A stretch of DNA of 64,000 nucleotides from Lampris incognitus (lineage: Eukaryota > Chordata > Actinopteri > Lampriformes > Lampridae). The notes beneath the pieces were generated by a model, which saw only the letters and a program-made list of their open reading frames with translations, ran no database searches and was not told the origin of the DNA. Both the position numbers and the translations under genes were made by a program. The DNA lies in assembly GCF_029633865.1 (NCBI RefSeq), contig NC_079224.1, forward strand, positions 23,090,177-23,154,176, written 5' to 3'. Below, piece after piece: positions 1 through 25,783 of this stretch. Positions within the stretch are counted from its first letter, which is position 1; the number at the start of each line of letters is the position of its first letter.

Positions 1-347
1 TGAGTTCTGTCTGTCTATCTATTCTTTATTCATTTGCTTATTCTCGGGAAGTGCTATATCTGCTTTTTAGTCAAATCTAGCAGTAAAGTGGGGAAAAAAG
101 CACAGCTAATGTGTAAGGCCAGGCTGTAAGCTTAAGACAAGTTGTGGATCAGAGTAAGTTGTTTTGGTTGCTTCGTGTTAAATAAAATCTCAGTGAATTC
201 TTCTTTCTTTCATTTGATACTCATGATTTCCAAATGACACAGCCACTGCCATGAAATATTATCCATGACATTTAAGTGCACACAGCGTTCCTCATTTGGG
301 TTTATGTGCATGTTGAATGGTTTTTGCATGCGAGTTACTGTCTGACA

Positions 348-995
348 CACTAGAACAACCAAGACGGTCATTATGACTGTTTTGGATTTTCAGAGTTTTA
401 ATACCTGAAAAAAAAAGAAGTACAGACCTGCTGCTCCCTTAATGCTCTTAAAATTGCACATATTTACATTAGAATTAGTTTTAGATGAATTGCACAAAAA
501 AAAGTTAGGATAAGATCCACCTAAAACGACCATGACCAGTCAAAATGACCGCACGTAATTTGCGCGTGATCATGCGCATCATGTCACTATTTATGATGTG
601 TTGGTCACATCATTTCCTTTGCGAAGTTCATTGCTCTGTCCTAGAAACACACTAGTGTTCTCCAGTGCAGAGTAATAGTCTAAACTTGATTTTTGATTAT
701 TGCCAACATGTCTGGTTACAGCCCCTGTTTCAGACGCACCATGACTACCACCGAGGCGTTGCAGTATTTACAGGCGTTGGCAGCAGCGACTTTAAATTGT
801 TTGAAAAATAGTATCAAAGCTGTTAAAATGTTCATTTTGGTGTCAGTTATTTCCTAACAGACATACTAACATATGCAATGCATTAATATCTCAAATGGGT
901 ATTTATCTTGACAGAATATAGAGTTTAAAAACCGACTGTCATTTTGACGGCCCATGGTCATTTTAGGTAGGAGTGAAATCCCGGTCGTTCTAGTG
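348..995 (+). mobile_element. piggyBac-like non-autonomous element, copy 1 (tbl1xr1 intron)
   Basis: The ends are inverted repeats (CACTAGAACAACC at 348; GGTCGTTCTAGTG ending at 995) and TTAA follows directly at 996-999, the target expected of piggyBac elements. The same element recurs at 13330-14128. A short reading stretch near 709 begins MSGYSPCFRRTMTTTEALQY, which resembles the acidic N-terminus of piggyBac transposases. The rest of the transposase is absent, so this is an internally deleted copy. The left TTAA has decayed. Confidence 0.7.
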
Positions 996-1092
996 TTAAG
1001 GTAGCTTCTCTTCTGCATGTCTCGTGTACTAGTGATAAACTTGGTGCTTAATTATTGAGATGTGTTGTTTATACAGTATTGCTCCTGTGTAA

Positions 1093-15648
<14,556 letters not shown>

Positions 15649-18600
15649 CGCTTGTCTGGGGAGCCATGGACCGACTACGAATGTGTACATAGCCAAAATG
15701 ACTGACTGTCCCTGCCTGTCCGGCACACTGCTGTAGTCTCCTCAGATGCCATGGCCCACCATCGCAGTCGAACGTGCATATATATCCTGCCATACACAAG
15801 TTATGGATACACTTGTCAGACACATTAAGGGTCTGTTCATAGACATTTGTGTCGCTCTTGTGCTCTACAAGATGGAAGGATTTCAGTGAAAGGACCCATT
15901 ACATGCATACCAAAATGCCAGGATTTATCTCCCTCTTGTTTTTTTTTTTTGTTTTTTTTTTTATCAAACTGTAAGGATCTTTTTCCTCTGTTGGTGTGAG
16001 CATATTGCACATGCCAGAGTCAGCTGTCCTGTGGCCATTGTTATGAATTGAGATTTTATTTCTACCTGTAGGTTTTTGTATTATACATTGGGTGGGAGAG
16101 AGGAGAGGGGGGAGTCGGGAAATCGTTAATCTTTTGCGATTGTTACTCAGAGCTGTTATTGGGTGAGATCCTCTTAATTTTTGGCACTCTGCAGGTTTTG
16201 GAATCTAAAAATGTTGATGTTTTACAATTTTCTTGTGTTTTAATGTCCGTTCTAGCCCTAATTTCACCTTCCTTTGTGTTAATAGTTAGAAAGCAGCTCA
16301 CAGGGAGGAAAGCTGTCACTGATCCGTGATGCTTCCCCTTACTCAACCTCAGAAATGGTTTTCAGGTGCTGCAGTATGTATCAGGACGGCTTTGTGGTTA
16401 GTGAGGTCATCCCCTAGCACATAGGCTTTGTTTGAGCACCCATTAGAACATACCTCTTGAAGGATCCCCAAGTAAAAGAACTATAACCCCTACCTGTGTC
16501 AGGGGTGAAGCACTAGCCGGCTGACCCTGTACCCTAACCAGGAGGCAAAAAAGAAAAAAGAGTTTTCCTCTTGGGGGCTCAGTGAATTATATGAAAAAGA
16601 AAATGTCATCAGGTTAATATAGAGCTCTAGTGACTCTAGAACCTCTCGGGCTGACGGGTCTGTTGGCTGTTACACAAACCCCGTCATTCGCACACTGGGC
16701 TCGGGTCAAGGGATGGCAGAGAGCTATGGACACTGATCTGCGGTCAGTTTCATGTTCCCCTCACCTAATGTGAGGGTCAAGATCCATGGGAAGTGGACTT
16801 GCTGTATATCCAGGTCGCACAGGTGGATGCCACCGCTTTTGTGCAGCCTGTAAGGTAATCGTACATAGGAACGTCTTGCTTTCTGATATCAGTGCTGCCT
16901 CTCCGATGTGTGAGGAGGGAAAACGATGGAGAGTGAGGACAGGCCCATAACCACTAGCTAGCATCAAGTAGACCAGAGCTTTTCATGAGTCCTTACCATG
17001 CTTGTCTCCCTGGTACAATTCATGCCTTGTTGCTAACCATTGCTAAATGATAATCAGACTAAGCCTTTTTTTTTTTTTACACACACCTGTTCCTTTTGCT
17101 TCCTTGCTTGGTCATTAAATATTAACAAGACATCATCAGAAGTATCATTTTCCCCCTGCAGGCTTGTGCATATAATAGTGTGCATATAATAGTCTAGGCC
17201 ATATGTCCTCACCAGGTTTGTTTTCTTAAAACGTTTATTTGGAAAGGGGCAATGTACATTAATCAACAAAACAAATGTAAATGTACCCGAGTTAGCGAAG
17301 AGGCTAGTAGGCTAGTTTCCATCGGCAGTCCCTTTGCCTGATGTTGTTAGGCAAACCATGTTGTTTAGCTGAGGCAATCCCAGCTTGGCTTGTAACATTA
17401 GCTCACATCTCACTCAACAAGGTTAACCGATGATGCTCCATGTCATATCGCAATTTGTTCCTCGGTCATGTTGAGCAGTTGCAAACGATGATCATCGAGC
17501 TAAAATGTCTCGCTCTTTCGATTTGATTATGTCCACACCATTGTGCAGCCCTCATCCGGTGTTGACTTAAATACACACTACAGTCCGTACTTTGGTTTGC
17601 TGTTGTCCAACAATTGCTGCCCAGCATTAAACTATGAGACAGGCTATGTGGAGGCCTATGCACGGATGGATGGTGCTTTTGTTTCTAGTGTTCAGATGTT
17701 GCATTTTGGAGCATGTCTGTTGCTTTGTTTTCAGGCAGGGTGAAGAGGAAACAGACCTGCAGCATATGACTTTATATATATATAAAGTCTGTGCCATCAC
17801 AGGGGATCATTTTGTAGACCACTCGTGTTGAGGGTGGACTTTAAAATTCTGCGTAGTTTTTCTTAAAATATGCTTGGAGTACATACTATTCTAATGCATC
17901 ATGTTGGGTCTTGACCATGAGGAATGGTTCTTTATAAAATACCATTAAACAGTCATAGCTAAATGTAAAGAGCAGCCCTGTGCTGGGCTATCACAAGTTT
18001 CCTTTTTCTGCACTTTAGACTAAAAATGGGGAAACAGGGAGATGTGTACTTCAAGGCATCACAGGCACATCTAATGTTTAAATGCTCTGAACAACAAATT
18101 AAAATTGATACTGAAAAATGTGCAGTGTTTCAGTGCGATTGTAATTGTGAACGTTGTCTTGAATGTTGACTCTTTTGGGTAACATTAAAACCAAGCCGAC
18201 ATCACGCTATTCCAAATCTCATCCTTTGGCCACAACCAACATCCTACGGCTTTACCGATACCAGTGTTGCAATACCTGTCAGGAGCTTTCTTGTTAGTTT
18301 TTGTTCAGGATGTTACTCGTTTTCAACAAAACTAAATTTTGTACTGATGTTTAGAGTATTTTGAAATTTGCTTTAATATAGTCAGCAGTGATTGGACTGT
18401 ATCTCAAAGACACTATTTTCTATGTCTATGACAGTGGAATGGTATTTTATAATGTTTTGTTTTTTAGGATAAGCTTTTTACACTGCATCCAAGTGTTGTG
18501 TTTGTTTTGTTTTTTTGTTCCTACCTAAAGTACTAATTCTATCTTTGCTATGTTGAAAAGCCCTTGAAGGTTTTGTACTCTTTAAAAACTTTTGTAATTC

Positions 18601-18860
18601 TGATTTATTTGTAGCTATGTACTCAATGAGCAAAAAAAAAAAAAGAAAAAAAAAAAAGAAAATCTGAAATTCACCTTCGATGTATAATAACCAGAACTTG
18701 TAAATACAATTTGCAGATTTTTGTTGTTTGCTCTCACCTACGTTGTGCTCTCTTTCTCTCTCTCACTCACAAGGCCGCAGAGTCTGCAGCCCTGATCTGA
18801 CTGTTTGTTCAATCAATCAGATCACAAGGTTTAGAATAAAATCTATTTTGATAATATGAA
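15649..18860 (+). other. tbl1xr1: tbl1xr1 3' UTR (approximate end)
   Basis: About 3.2 kb of AT-rich sequence follows the stop codon with no transposon that I recognise, unlike the introns upstream. An AATAAA signal lies at 18835-18840, and the first interspersed repeat (a palindromic MITE) starts at 18955, so cleavage near 18855-18860 is likely. A-rich runs lie at about 18630-18660. The UTR length is inferred from the signal and lack of repeats; no transcript evidence was available. Confidence 0.6.
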
Positions 18861-18954
18861 GGTGTTTTCCTTTCATCGTGTTATCAGATGAACTTTTTTC
18901 TCGTTTCGTCTACGTGAGATGCGTGGCTCAGTCAGAGGAAAGTGATGACTTTTT

Positions 18955-19149
18955 GGTAACACTTTATTTTAGGGGTCAGAAATTACCTTGTAATGTCCTA
19001 GTAATAAGGTGGTAGTTTTTTTTACAGCTAACCCTAACCCAAATTACAAGGTAATTTCAACCTTATTTCTAAGAAATTACGTGGTAATTACCACCTTATT
19101 ACTAGGAAATTATTAGGCAATTTCCGACCCCCTAAAATAAAGTGTTACC
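18955..19149. mobile_element. palindromic MITE, 195 bp
   Basis: GGTAACACTTTATTTTAGGG at the left is mirrored by CCCTAAAATAAAGTGTTACC at the right. Inner blocks (GGTAATTTC; CCACCTTATTACTAGGA) are also mutually complementary, so most of the element can fold back. It lies just downstream of the tbl1xr1 polyadenylation signal. No clear target duplication. Confidence 0.75.
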
Positions 19150-19399
19150 TACTTTTTTCCCCCAGTGTTTCTGGTCAGCTGGCATGTTCAGTGCGCTGCA
19201 GTGTAAAGTTATGGAAGCCAAATACCGCCACCCAGTGGTTTAAAATGGTTCGTTTAAAATTAATGTGACGTGGGGTGTACATTTTCTTTTTCTATTTTCT
19301 AAGGGAGGCATATTCACAAGTACCTTCTTTTCTCTTTTTGATCATTAGCTTTAATTATTTGCGCAAATAGTTCTTCACAGCTTGACTATTATTTGTATC

Positions 19400-19895
19400 C
19401 TTGCACCGGCTTCACTCGCTCACTTGCTCCATGAAAGGCCTAAAAACCTCTCTCCTCCAGGCCTGCATTGATCCTTAAATGGTCTCTTAGCAAGAGTCTT
19501 AAATTGGCTTGTGGCACTTTCTAACCAATATGAATCACATTATACTGTCGATGGCGTCTGCTATTGCTGTCGGGGCCCATTCTTCCTACTGACCACTATG
19601 GTGCCCCCCTACCTGCACATTACATCATGTGCACTTGGGACCTCGATGTCCCTGTAACACTGATATGTGGCATTGTCCACTGACTTTGTAACTTGATTTT
19701 CCTATCTTGATGATCTGAGATGCACTTACACTAAAAGCACTTGATGTAATATGCACTCTTATCTTTGACGTGATTGGTATTCAGAGCTCTGTGGTGCCAG
19801 TTGGTAACATTCAAATTTATCTGCTAATTGCTGACAATCCTATTAAGTTGCTTTGGATAAAAAGCATCAGGCCAATGTGTAAATGTAAATAAAGT
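19400..19895 (+). repeat. L2-like LINE 3' tail fragment
   Basis: It ends with TTGCTTTGGATAAAAAGCAT then a GTAAATGTAAATAAAG tail, the 3' terminus typical of fish L2/Maui LINEs (compare 62036-62070). The upstream part is degenerate. Confidence 0.5.
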
Positions 19896-20018
19896 TTACA
19901 TCACAATTGAATAGTACTGGTGATGGTGGCAGATTTAAATGGTCAGACTTGCGAGGGGGGGGTACATTGGGACAGCTAACGTGAATAACTCATTAGCTAT
20001 CAGCGACTTCTTCATTTC

Positions 20019-20218
20019 NNNNNNNNNNNNNNNNNNNNNNNNNNNNNNNNNNNNNNNNNNNNNNNNNNNNNNNNNNNNNNNNNNNNNNNNNNNNNNNNNN
20101 NNNNNNNNNNNNNNNNNNNNNNNNNNNNNNNNNNNNNNNNNNNNNNNNNNNNNNNNNNNNNNNNNNNNNNNNNNNNNNNNNNNNNNNNNNNNNNNNNNNN
20201 NNNNNNNNNNNNNNNNNN
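20019..20218. other. assembly gap (200 N)
   Basis: Exactly 200 unspecified bases, a conventional placeholder size; the true gap length is unknown. Any reading frame spanning it is meaningless. Confidence 1.
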
Positions 20219-20433
20219 ATATGAGTAAAGACCAAATGTCCAAAGTGACAGAATATCATTGCTGTCAGGTGACCCTGAGCACCTGATAGACAGCAGTATG
20301 ATGTGTCCCTGGCAGGCTAAATTACCACCGGTTGCTTTGCAGTCTCTCATCTCTGATCTTGATTTTCAAATTAACAAAGCCGATGCTAGAATGACATGCA
20401 TACCTTGATGGTGCTTAAAGTATAGTTTAGCAG

Positions 20434-20620
20434 AGATTAGATTAGATTAGATTAGATTAGATTAGATTAGATTAGATTAGATTGTTTTATTAGCCACATG
20501 ACCAAGGCCGGTGGAATTTGTTTTTGGTACACAAACTCTGCAGCACGGTACACACATGGACAACAACAGACACTCCACATATTATCACAAACAATACAGT
20601 TACACAATAACAGAAATAAA
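20434..20620. repeat. (ATTAG)n pentamer array joined to a LINE-tail-like repeat
   Basis: About ten ATTAG units (20434-20483) are followed by TTTTATTAGCCACATGACCA...GGTGGAATTTG, resembling the segment at about 46945 (TTATTGGCCATGTAGG...). Together these look like the 3' tail of a non-LTR retrotransposon, with the array as its slippage tail. Confidence 0.5.
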
Positions 20621-22587
20621 CATATCATGCATAACAATTAGGTGAATGGTGGTATTTATGCCACCATTGATCAATGATCAATTCAGTTTGAAATGATCAA
20701 TTCGATTCCATTGACACACAATACTGCACAAACACACCACAAAACCCATCTTCGTGCAGCATCACGGAGTCAGTTTAAATAATGAACGTTATTGAGAGTA
20801 CCAGAAAATAGAAGCATGCCAATTTACCACCAGTAATTTTTGAACCCACACATCTAATATAAATTCCCATTTTATTTCCTTTATAGATGTCTGCAGGAGA
20901 ATGTTGATTTCTCTCACTGTGCACTCCCCAAATAATGTATACATAACTTACTAGAGGAATATATTGAGCAACCAACACCTGTTATAGATTTCTGTGTCGA
21001 TCAAGTGTTCAATTAAATGCTATATTATAGGTGGATTACAGGATCAAATGTGATGATTTTATCTCGGTGACTGAGACAAACATTTAAGTTTACGTCAACA
21101 GAGTTATAAAGCAACCCATTCAATAAATGTTCCATAGGTTTGGCCTACCACACCTTAAAAAGCTATTTCCATTCTCCCAAAACCACTCCCATATGTCACA
21201 GTCCACCTGAGGTATATTTCTCTCCTTATCTGCCATGTTGAACTATGAACATTTTTTCACCCAAGTGCAATGTGTGGGGGAAAAAAGGGAGAAGAAAAAA
21301 GCAGAGTTAGCATATTCAAATTATGACACAGGAAAGTGGTCCTTGTGGTACTTAGATCAGTCTGGAAGAGGAACATCCAGTAAAAAGACCGTTCATCAGA
21401 GCTGTGGGTGGTTGATGGGAACCAGGGGTGAGACTCTAGACAGTGTTTCCATTCTCATTACCAGACAGAGAGAAAGAGAGCCATTCTAAGCCAGTGATCC
21501 CATTAGGCACAGGCCATCTCATGATGCTTAAAAAGCTCTCAGGTTGTGCTGGGAGTCCCAGGTCCCAGGACCATCCTGATCCACGCTCAATTTCAGCCCA
21601 AGCCCAGGCGGAAGCAAGCTATTCTCATCCTGCATTGTGCTCTAGAGCTGCTCTGACGCCATCCTTTGCTTCTGAATGCTTTCCACGGCTCTCAGCGATT
21701 TCAGTGGGTCTGCACCCTAAACCCCTCCATAATGGACAAGCCCACATCACCACATTTGCTGTGCTAGCTTTTGCATTCACTATGAGAGACCCCCACCCCA
21801 CCTCCCACCTCCCACCCCCCAAAAATAAACACACACACACGCTTTTGACTTTCCTGCTTAAGGTTAGGATGATACATTTGCCTGGCATTTACTAAATGTT
21901 ATTTATAATACATAGATTAAACTATTGGGCAACCGTTTTATTGTGTTAGGGTTGTATTTTCCTTTCAATTTGATTTCAGTGTTGAAGGTAATAAACATAT
22001 CCCATAACCGATCACCAACTTAAGTTGGTATTCAATTATGGCCATTATACAATATCAAAGATTGACAGCATGTGAAAGCATTATGACATCCACTTCCCAC
22101 AAACAATAAAAAACTATAATGGTAACATTTTAATTTATGTAATTTTAACTCTAAAATGTTGTCTTGGAATTTAAGTGATCTCATTTCTCAGCTAGAGAGG
22201 TAGGTTTTAATGCACTTCTCATTGCCACAATAAATAAACAAGCACTCTGTTCCTTTCAGAGCTCCTGGACCACAACTGAATGGAAGAGATGTAAGTGCTC
22301 TGGCTCAATGATGCCTGGTGGGTGTGAGTCAGAGATCATAGCAGAGTGAGTGACTCAGCTACAATGGATTTGATTTCCGGGAATACCCCTTGAATCTCAC
22401 CAAAACGCCCACACCGTCTGCTGCATGTGGAAAAACCTAGGATGGAAGACTCACAAAGCCGAGCTCCAACTCACAGGAACAACATTCTCCGCCTCCACCA
22501 TCACCTACTCCATCACATCTTCCCCAACGCCACACCCAGGACCTGACAGAGACCCCTCCCAGAAGAGAGGGTTGGTGCGAACGCCGC
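20621..22587. other. intergenic region upstream of b3gnt5; possible 5' UTR exon at 22260-22290
   Basis: No protein gene is recognisable. At 22260-22290 a 31-base stretch is bounded by TTTCAG and GTAAGT and could be a non-coding leader exon of b3gnt5, whose coding sequence lies in one downstream exon. This is a guess from splice-site shape only. An inverted pair surrounds about 20670-20700 (TTGATCA repeats). Confidence 0.3.
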
Positions 22588-23736
22588 ATGATGTTTGTGA
22601 ATTTCCGCCGGATACGCAAGTGCCAATGTGTGCAGCTGATGACCACGTGTCTGGTGCTGTCAGTGGTGATGCTTTTCTGGGAGCAGCTAGACAACAACAG
22701 GGTGGTCACCCACGTCAAGTCCTACTCCTATCGCTACCTGGTCAACAGCTTCACCTTCATCAATAAGAGCTTCATCATACCGCGCGAGGAGGCAAGGAGC
22801 TTCAGCAACTTCCATTACCTGTTGGACCACCCGGACAAGTGTGCAAACCAGGATGTCCTCCTTCTGCTCTTTGTCAAAACATCCCCAGAGAACACTGAGA
22901 GGCGTAAGGCCATCAGATCCACTTGGGGTAATGAGACCTATATTCAGAACACCCTCAGCGTAACGGTCAAGGTGGTTTTTGCCTTAGGGGCACCTCATGC
23001 CAAGCCAGCAGAGGAGGAGCACTTACAGAAGGAACTGTTCCTTGAGGATCGCCTCCATGGTGATTTGATCCAGCAGGACTTTACAGATTCCTTTCACAAC
23101 CTGACCCTGAAGTTGATACTGCAGTTTCACTGGGCGCACAACCGCTGTGCCCATGCCCACTTTCTCATGACTGCTGATGATGATATTTTTGTCCACATGC
23201 CTAACCTGGTGAGCTACCTACAGGATGTTGCCCGGAGAGGTGTCACAGACTTTTGGATCGGTCGTGTGCATAGAGGGGCGCCGCCCATCCGACGCAAGGA
23301 TAGCAAGTACTTTGTGCCCTACGAAATGTACTCATGGTCATCCTACCCTGACTACACAGCCGGGGCTGGGTATGTGGTCTCCAGGGACGTGGTAGACAAA
23401 ATCTATCAGGCCACTTTGGCACTTAATGCATCAATCTACATAGACGATGTGTTCATGGGCATCTGTGCCAATGCCATGCGTGTCTCACCCCAGGATCATG
23501 TCTTCTTCTCAGGGGAGGGCAAGGCACCCTACCATCCTTGCATCTATGACCAAATGATGACCTCCCATGGTCACATAGAAGATATATATGATCTCTGGAG
23601 GGAGGCGACACATCCACAGGTTAAGCAAAGGACCTCTGGACTCATAGGGAGGCTGTATTGCACAGCAGTGAAACTGACTCTTCTTTGTAAACCTTACTAT
23701 TTCAATACATACCCTTGCAAGGCAGCATTTTTGTAG
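22588..23736 (+). CDS. b3gnt5: B3GNT5, lactosylceramide beta-1,3-N-acetylglucosaminyltransferase (Lc3 synthase)
   Basis: A single coding exon encodes 382 residues, close to the usual 376-378 of the family. It is a type II Golgi membrane protein: short basic cytosolic tail, one membrane anchor at about residues 15-32, then a lumenal glycosyltransferase family 31 domain. Family motifs are present: DVLLLLFVKTSPEN (89-102), RKAIRSTWGNE (106-116), the metal-binding DDD in MTADDDIFVH (197-199), DFWIGRVHRGAPP (221-233), YPDYTAGAGYV (253-263), YIDDVFMG (284-291) and HVFFSGEGK (304-312). The enzyme adds GlcNAc to lactosylceramide and starts lacto/neolacto glycolipids. Single-exon coding structure is normal for this gene. 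Met1 and Met2 are adjacent (MMF); either start is possible. The close match over the whole length, including the C-terminal YPCKAAFL, separates it from other B3GNT/B3GALT members. Confidence 0.95.
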   Translation: MMFVNFRRIRKCQCVQLMTTCLVLSVVMLFWEQLDNNRVVTHVKSYSYRYLVNSFTFINKSFIIPREEARSFSNFHYLLDHPDKCANQDVLLLLFVKTSPENTERRKAIRSTWGNETYIQNTLSVTVKVVFALGAPHAKPAEEEHLQKELFLEDRLHGDLIQQDFTDSFHNLTLKLILQFHWAHNRCAHAHFLMTADDDIFVHMPNLVSYLQDVARRGVTDFWIGRVHRGAPPIRRKDSKYFVPYEMYSWSSYPDYTAGAGYVVSRDVVDKIYQATLALNASIYIDDVFMGICANAMRVSPQDHVFFSGEGKAPYHPCIYDQMMTSHGHIEDIYDLWREATHPQVKQRTSGLIGRLYCTAVKLTLLCKPYYFNTYPCKAAFL

Positions 23737-25595
23737 TATTGTTTGAGATTGTGCATGTGTGTATACCATGTGCATGTGTATGTGTCTGTACTGTCTCAAA
23801 GAGAGAGAGGGAGAGAGAATCTAAGTCCGCAGTCTGAGTTGGAATCATTACTGTGACCATTACCTCAGTGCTTTTAATTGGACCCCCCCCCCCTCCCATA
23901 GACTGATAGGCCGGCGTCTGCTGTATGTTCATTGTTGCTGGAGGGACAGAGACAAGAGGAATCATTTCTGTTACTGTAAATGGGATATTACGGAGGGCAG
24001 GCCATAACCACACATACACTTGGCTGCTTGGTGATGTACTTAAACTGGCCTCCTGGGAACATGAGAGATTGAATGTGACAAAACAACCAAATGGGTCCTA
24101 AAGAGATGTTGTCCAGATCTTGCATTGATAAAGGAGTCTCTCTTTATATTCATAGTTCCTCCACTTAAAGTAACTGGGAGAGTATATTTCTTTGGCCTTT
24201 TCATTTCTCCACGGCTGTGGTTCCAAAACGGGGTACCTTTTGTCAAATTGTAGCTTACACTCCGAGGAAACATCTTTACGCAAGGTCGACGGCTCTGGCT
24301 GAAATTTGCTTCTTGACTCAGCCCCAGTGGAAACAATACAACACAGGGAGCAAACAAACAACTCAACATTTATTGTAAACTTTAATGGATCCCAAGAAGC
24401 TCCATGCCTCTAAGATGTTGTCACAGGATTTACAGCATGTTGGTGTGTGCCTTATGTGGGAATCACTATCATTCACACTGTCTGAGTAAGTGTTAAGTAA
24501 TACCAAACCAAGTCTTTGTGTCATGAGGTGCCAAATTCTAAACAGTGAAGTAAAGCTTGAGCAAGCAATTTAAGATACTTGAGGAGAAACCTGTGAGGTT
24601 TTTCACCACATATTGCTATTCTGCACAAGTATGATGATGGAATTACATCAGAACGGCAATCTTGTATGTGTGCATTAGGTGACTTTACAATTTTACTAGA
24701 AGAAGATTGAAACTTTTTTTTGCAAAAACATTTCTGAAAAAAACCCTTGAAATGAAATAACCACTCTATTGTACTGATAAGCCAAACAAACCAAGTCTTG
24801 GCCTAAAGGAGACACGACATCAGGTTATTTAACTGTTACATTGAAGCACTTAAAAGCTTTCTTTAAATGCTACATGATCATCATCATCATCATCATCATC
24901 ATCATTACTACTACTTGTATTATTATTATTGCCAAATGTGTGGCTGAAAAACAAATTCAGCCAGAACTTCACTTGGTTGACTTGGTTACTTGGGAACTGT
25001 TGGAGATTTAAGGGGCACATAGCCTCCATGTACTAGTATCCTAATGAAAGTCCAGTGTTCAACCTGTGATGCCTTTTCCTTGTATGGCAACAGGGATGCA
25101 GTGCATCAAAAAACAAGTTATAATCAGTCCTTCGATAGTTTAAAGAACTTGACAATAAAAATATAGCGTTTCCAAAAAGAGTGTAATCGATAATATCATG
25201 ACAGTAGTGCCCAGTAGTATTGATGCTGGCGATGTTGACGGTATTTAGGGGTGATTTTGTTCTCTTGCAGGTGGATGCATAAGAAGCACAGCAGATCTGC
25301 AAAGAATCATCATCATTTAAAACTTGGTGCCATTTCCTTTCTCATTTTTGACCACATCCGACTCCGGGTAATGACCCCTTTCATCATAATGCAATGGAGA
25401 TAGACACATATGGAGTAAAAGGTATTAAAGTGACTCAGTTTGTGAGTGGTGCCAATTCGCAACAGCTACAAGCTTCAAACGCTGATTCTTGTGTGTAACA
25501 ACAGCTTGCTGAGCATTGAATGAGTGGGTGAGAGTGCTGCAATTTACTACTGACAATGACTATATGCAAGAATAAAGCTTATCAACTAATACACT
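23737..25595 (+). other. b3gnt5: b3gnt5 3' UTR (approximate)
   Basis: Non-coding sequence continues from the stop to an AATAAA at 25570-25575, just before a (TG)n tract and the Tc1 element. An (ATC)n microsatellite lies at about 24877-24905. The end is inferred from the signal only. Confidence 0.45.
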
Positions 25596-25654
25596 CTGAA
25601 TACTGCATTATTATCTCTGCCAGGCAGTGGCCTGGGGGGGGATTATGTTTTTGG

Positions 25655-25655
<1 letters not shown>

Positions 25656-25748
<93 letters not shown>
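25656..25748. repeat. (TG)n microsatellite, about 93 bp
   Basis: Uninterrupted GT dinucleotides, directly upstream of the Tc1 left end. Confidence 0.97.
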
Positions 25749-25749
<1 letters not shown>

Positions 25750-25783
25750 TGTCCACAGCCAAGCTCACAAACTACTGGACCTA

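Noticed and set aside
19935-20350. Frames of about 100 codons on both strands
   Set aside because: They consist mostly of the N gap.
20434-20483. CRISPR-like regular repeats
   Set aside because: Simple pentanucleotide microsatellite in a vertebrate genome; no spacers.
21443-21895. 150-codon open stretch upstream of b3gnt5
   Set aside because: Low-complexity, no domain or homology signal, no splice context; likely chance.
22425-22766. 113-codon frame overlapping the start of b3gnt5
   Set aside because: It runs in another frame through the b3gnt5 leader and N-terminus; codon content and family match favour b3gnt5 only.
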